A stretch of 6,979 nt of DNA from Erysipelotrichaceae bacterium (lineage in GTDB: Bacteria; Bacillota_I; Bacilli_A; Erysipelotrichales; Erysipelotrichaceae): positions 1 to 6,979 of the forward strand of contig DMBB01000384.1 of NCBI GenBank assembly GCA_003446295.1, read 5' to 3'. Position numbers and translations under genes: made by a program. Numbering within the stretch: position 1 is the stretch's first letter; each line of letters starts with the position of its first letter. Shown one piece after another: positions 6,333-6,979 of this stretch. The notes under the pieces were generated by a model. It did no database searches and had not been told where the DNA came from. It was given only the letters and a program-made list of their open reading frames with translations.

Positions 6333-6979
6333 ATGGAATTTGATTTAAACAAACGGCACTGCTACTGGTTCGATGCACTTGCACAGATTCCCCGCGGATC
6401 GGGAAATGAAAAAGCTGCCAGTGACTTTATCGTACAGTTCGCAAAAGATCATGGACTGACCTATAAACAGGATCATGTATGGAATGTGATCGTAGACAAA
6501 CCTGCATCCCCGGGAAATGAAGATGCCCAACCGCTGATCATGCAGGCGCATCTTGATGTCGTATGTGAAAAGAACAAAGATGTAGAACATGACTTTACCA
6601 AGGACCCTCTGGATCTTTATGTCGATGAAGAAGGATGGCTCCATGCAAGAGGTACAACGCTTGGCTGTGATGACGGCTTCGGTGTTTCCTATATGCTGGC
6701 GGTCCTGGAAGATGAAACACTTCCGCATCCTCCTCTTTCCTGCATGTTTACGACCATGGAGGAGATCGGTCTGCTTGGTGCAAGGGAACTGAAGAAGGAA
6801 GATATCCATGGCAAGCGTCTGATCAACCTGGACAGCGGCGGAGAAACAAAAACATCCGTCAGTTCTGCCGGCGGATGCACTGCTGTTATTACAAGAACTC
6901 TGGAATGTGAAGACAATGCGGATCCGACATACATGCTCGGTGTCCGCGGACTGCTCGGCGGTCATTCCGGCGGTCTGAT
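6333..6979 (+). CDS. pepD: Aminoacyl-histidine dipeptidase (M20C), copy 2, truncated by the window end
   Basis: The frame runs from the ATG at 6333 to the right edge without a stop, giving 215 complete codons, a little under half of a normal PepD. AAGGAG at 6320-6325 is seven bases upstream. The N-terminal catalytic half has its metal residues: His73 and Asp75 (QAHLDVV), Asp113 (LGCDDGFG), Glu143-Glu144 (MEEIGLLG) and Asp167 (LDSGGE). The lid domain begins with GLLGGHSGG. It aligns with copy 1 without gaps, and by hand count about two-thirds of residues are identical. That marks an old tandem duplication rather than a recent copy. The differences next to the metal site (Cys for Ala at 112, Phe for Met at 116, Ser for Gly at 168) could alter specificity, but this is inference. 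The final His ligand lies outside the window. Confidence 0.92.
   Translation, partial: MEFDLNKRHCYWFDALAQIPRGSGNEKAASDFIVQFAKDHGLTYKQDHVWNVIVDKPASPGNEDAQPLIMQAHLDVVCEKNKDVEHDFTKDPLDLYVDEEGWLHARGTTLGCDDGFGVSYMLAVLEDETLPHPPLSCMFTTMEEIGLLGARELKKEDIHGKRLINLDSGGETKTSVSSAGGCTAVITRTLECEDNADPTYMLGVRGLLGGHSGGL

Overview
The window looks like chromosomal DNA of a Gram-positive Bacillota bacterium. The genes have purine-rich AGGAGG-type ribosome binding sites at normal spacing, sigma-A-like promoter hexamers, roughly balanced base composition by eye, and short intergenic gaps. A gut-associated Erysipelotrichia-like lineage is my best guess, but it rests on general resemblance and could be wrong. There are no RNA genes, insertion sequences, CRISPR arrays or phage genes.

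Layout. (1) Minus strand, about 1-1963: an apparent three-gene operon read leftwards. It holds an M50-type integral-membrane metalloprotease (HEGGH motif), a single-pass membrane-anchored protein of unknown function that overlaps it by 47 nt, and the first 15 codons of a protein starting with a CxxCG zinc knuckle, which runs off the left edge. (2) 1964-2030: a 67-bp divergent promoter region centred on a perfect 9-bp inverted repeat. Each arm reads TGATATGAT, an extended -10 element, on the strand of the gene it faces. (3) Plus strand, 2031-4737: tldD and tldE (pmbA), the two subunits of the TldD/TldE peptidase, translationally coupled by an 8-nt overlap and closed by an intrinsic terminator. 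(4) 4776-4880: a promoter region with three copies of a 7-bp word (one inverted), one of them on the -35. (5) Plus strand, 4881 to the right edge: two tandem M20C aminoacyl-histidine dipeptidases (pepD-like), about two-thirds identical over the part visible, the second cut off by the window.

Every recognisable enzyme here acts on peptides: a membrane-embedded protease, a chambered peptidase that degrades unfolded or modified peptides, and two dipeptidases. The last two sets fit a peptide-to-amino-acid catabolic series. Co-regulation of the M50 operon with tldDE through the shared palindrome is a plausible inference but is not shown. I see no RiPP precursor, radical-SAM enzyme, toxin-antitoxin pair or exporter that would make this a defined maturation system, so I do not claim a new system. 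The best leads are the divergent palindrome, the unknown membrane protein carrying its own HExxH, and the diverged pepD pair.
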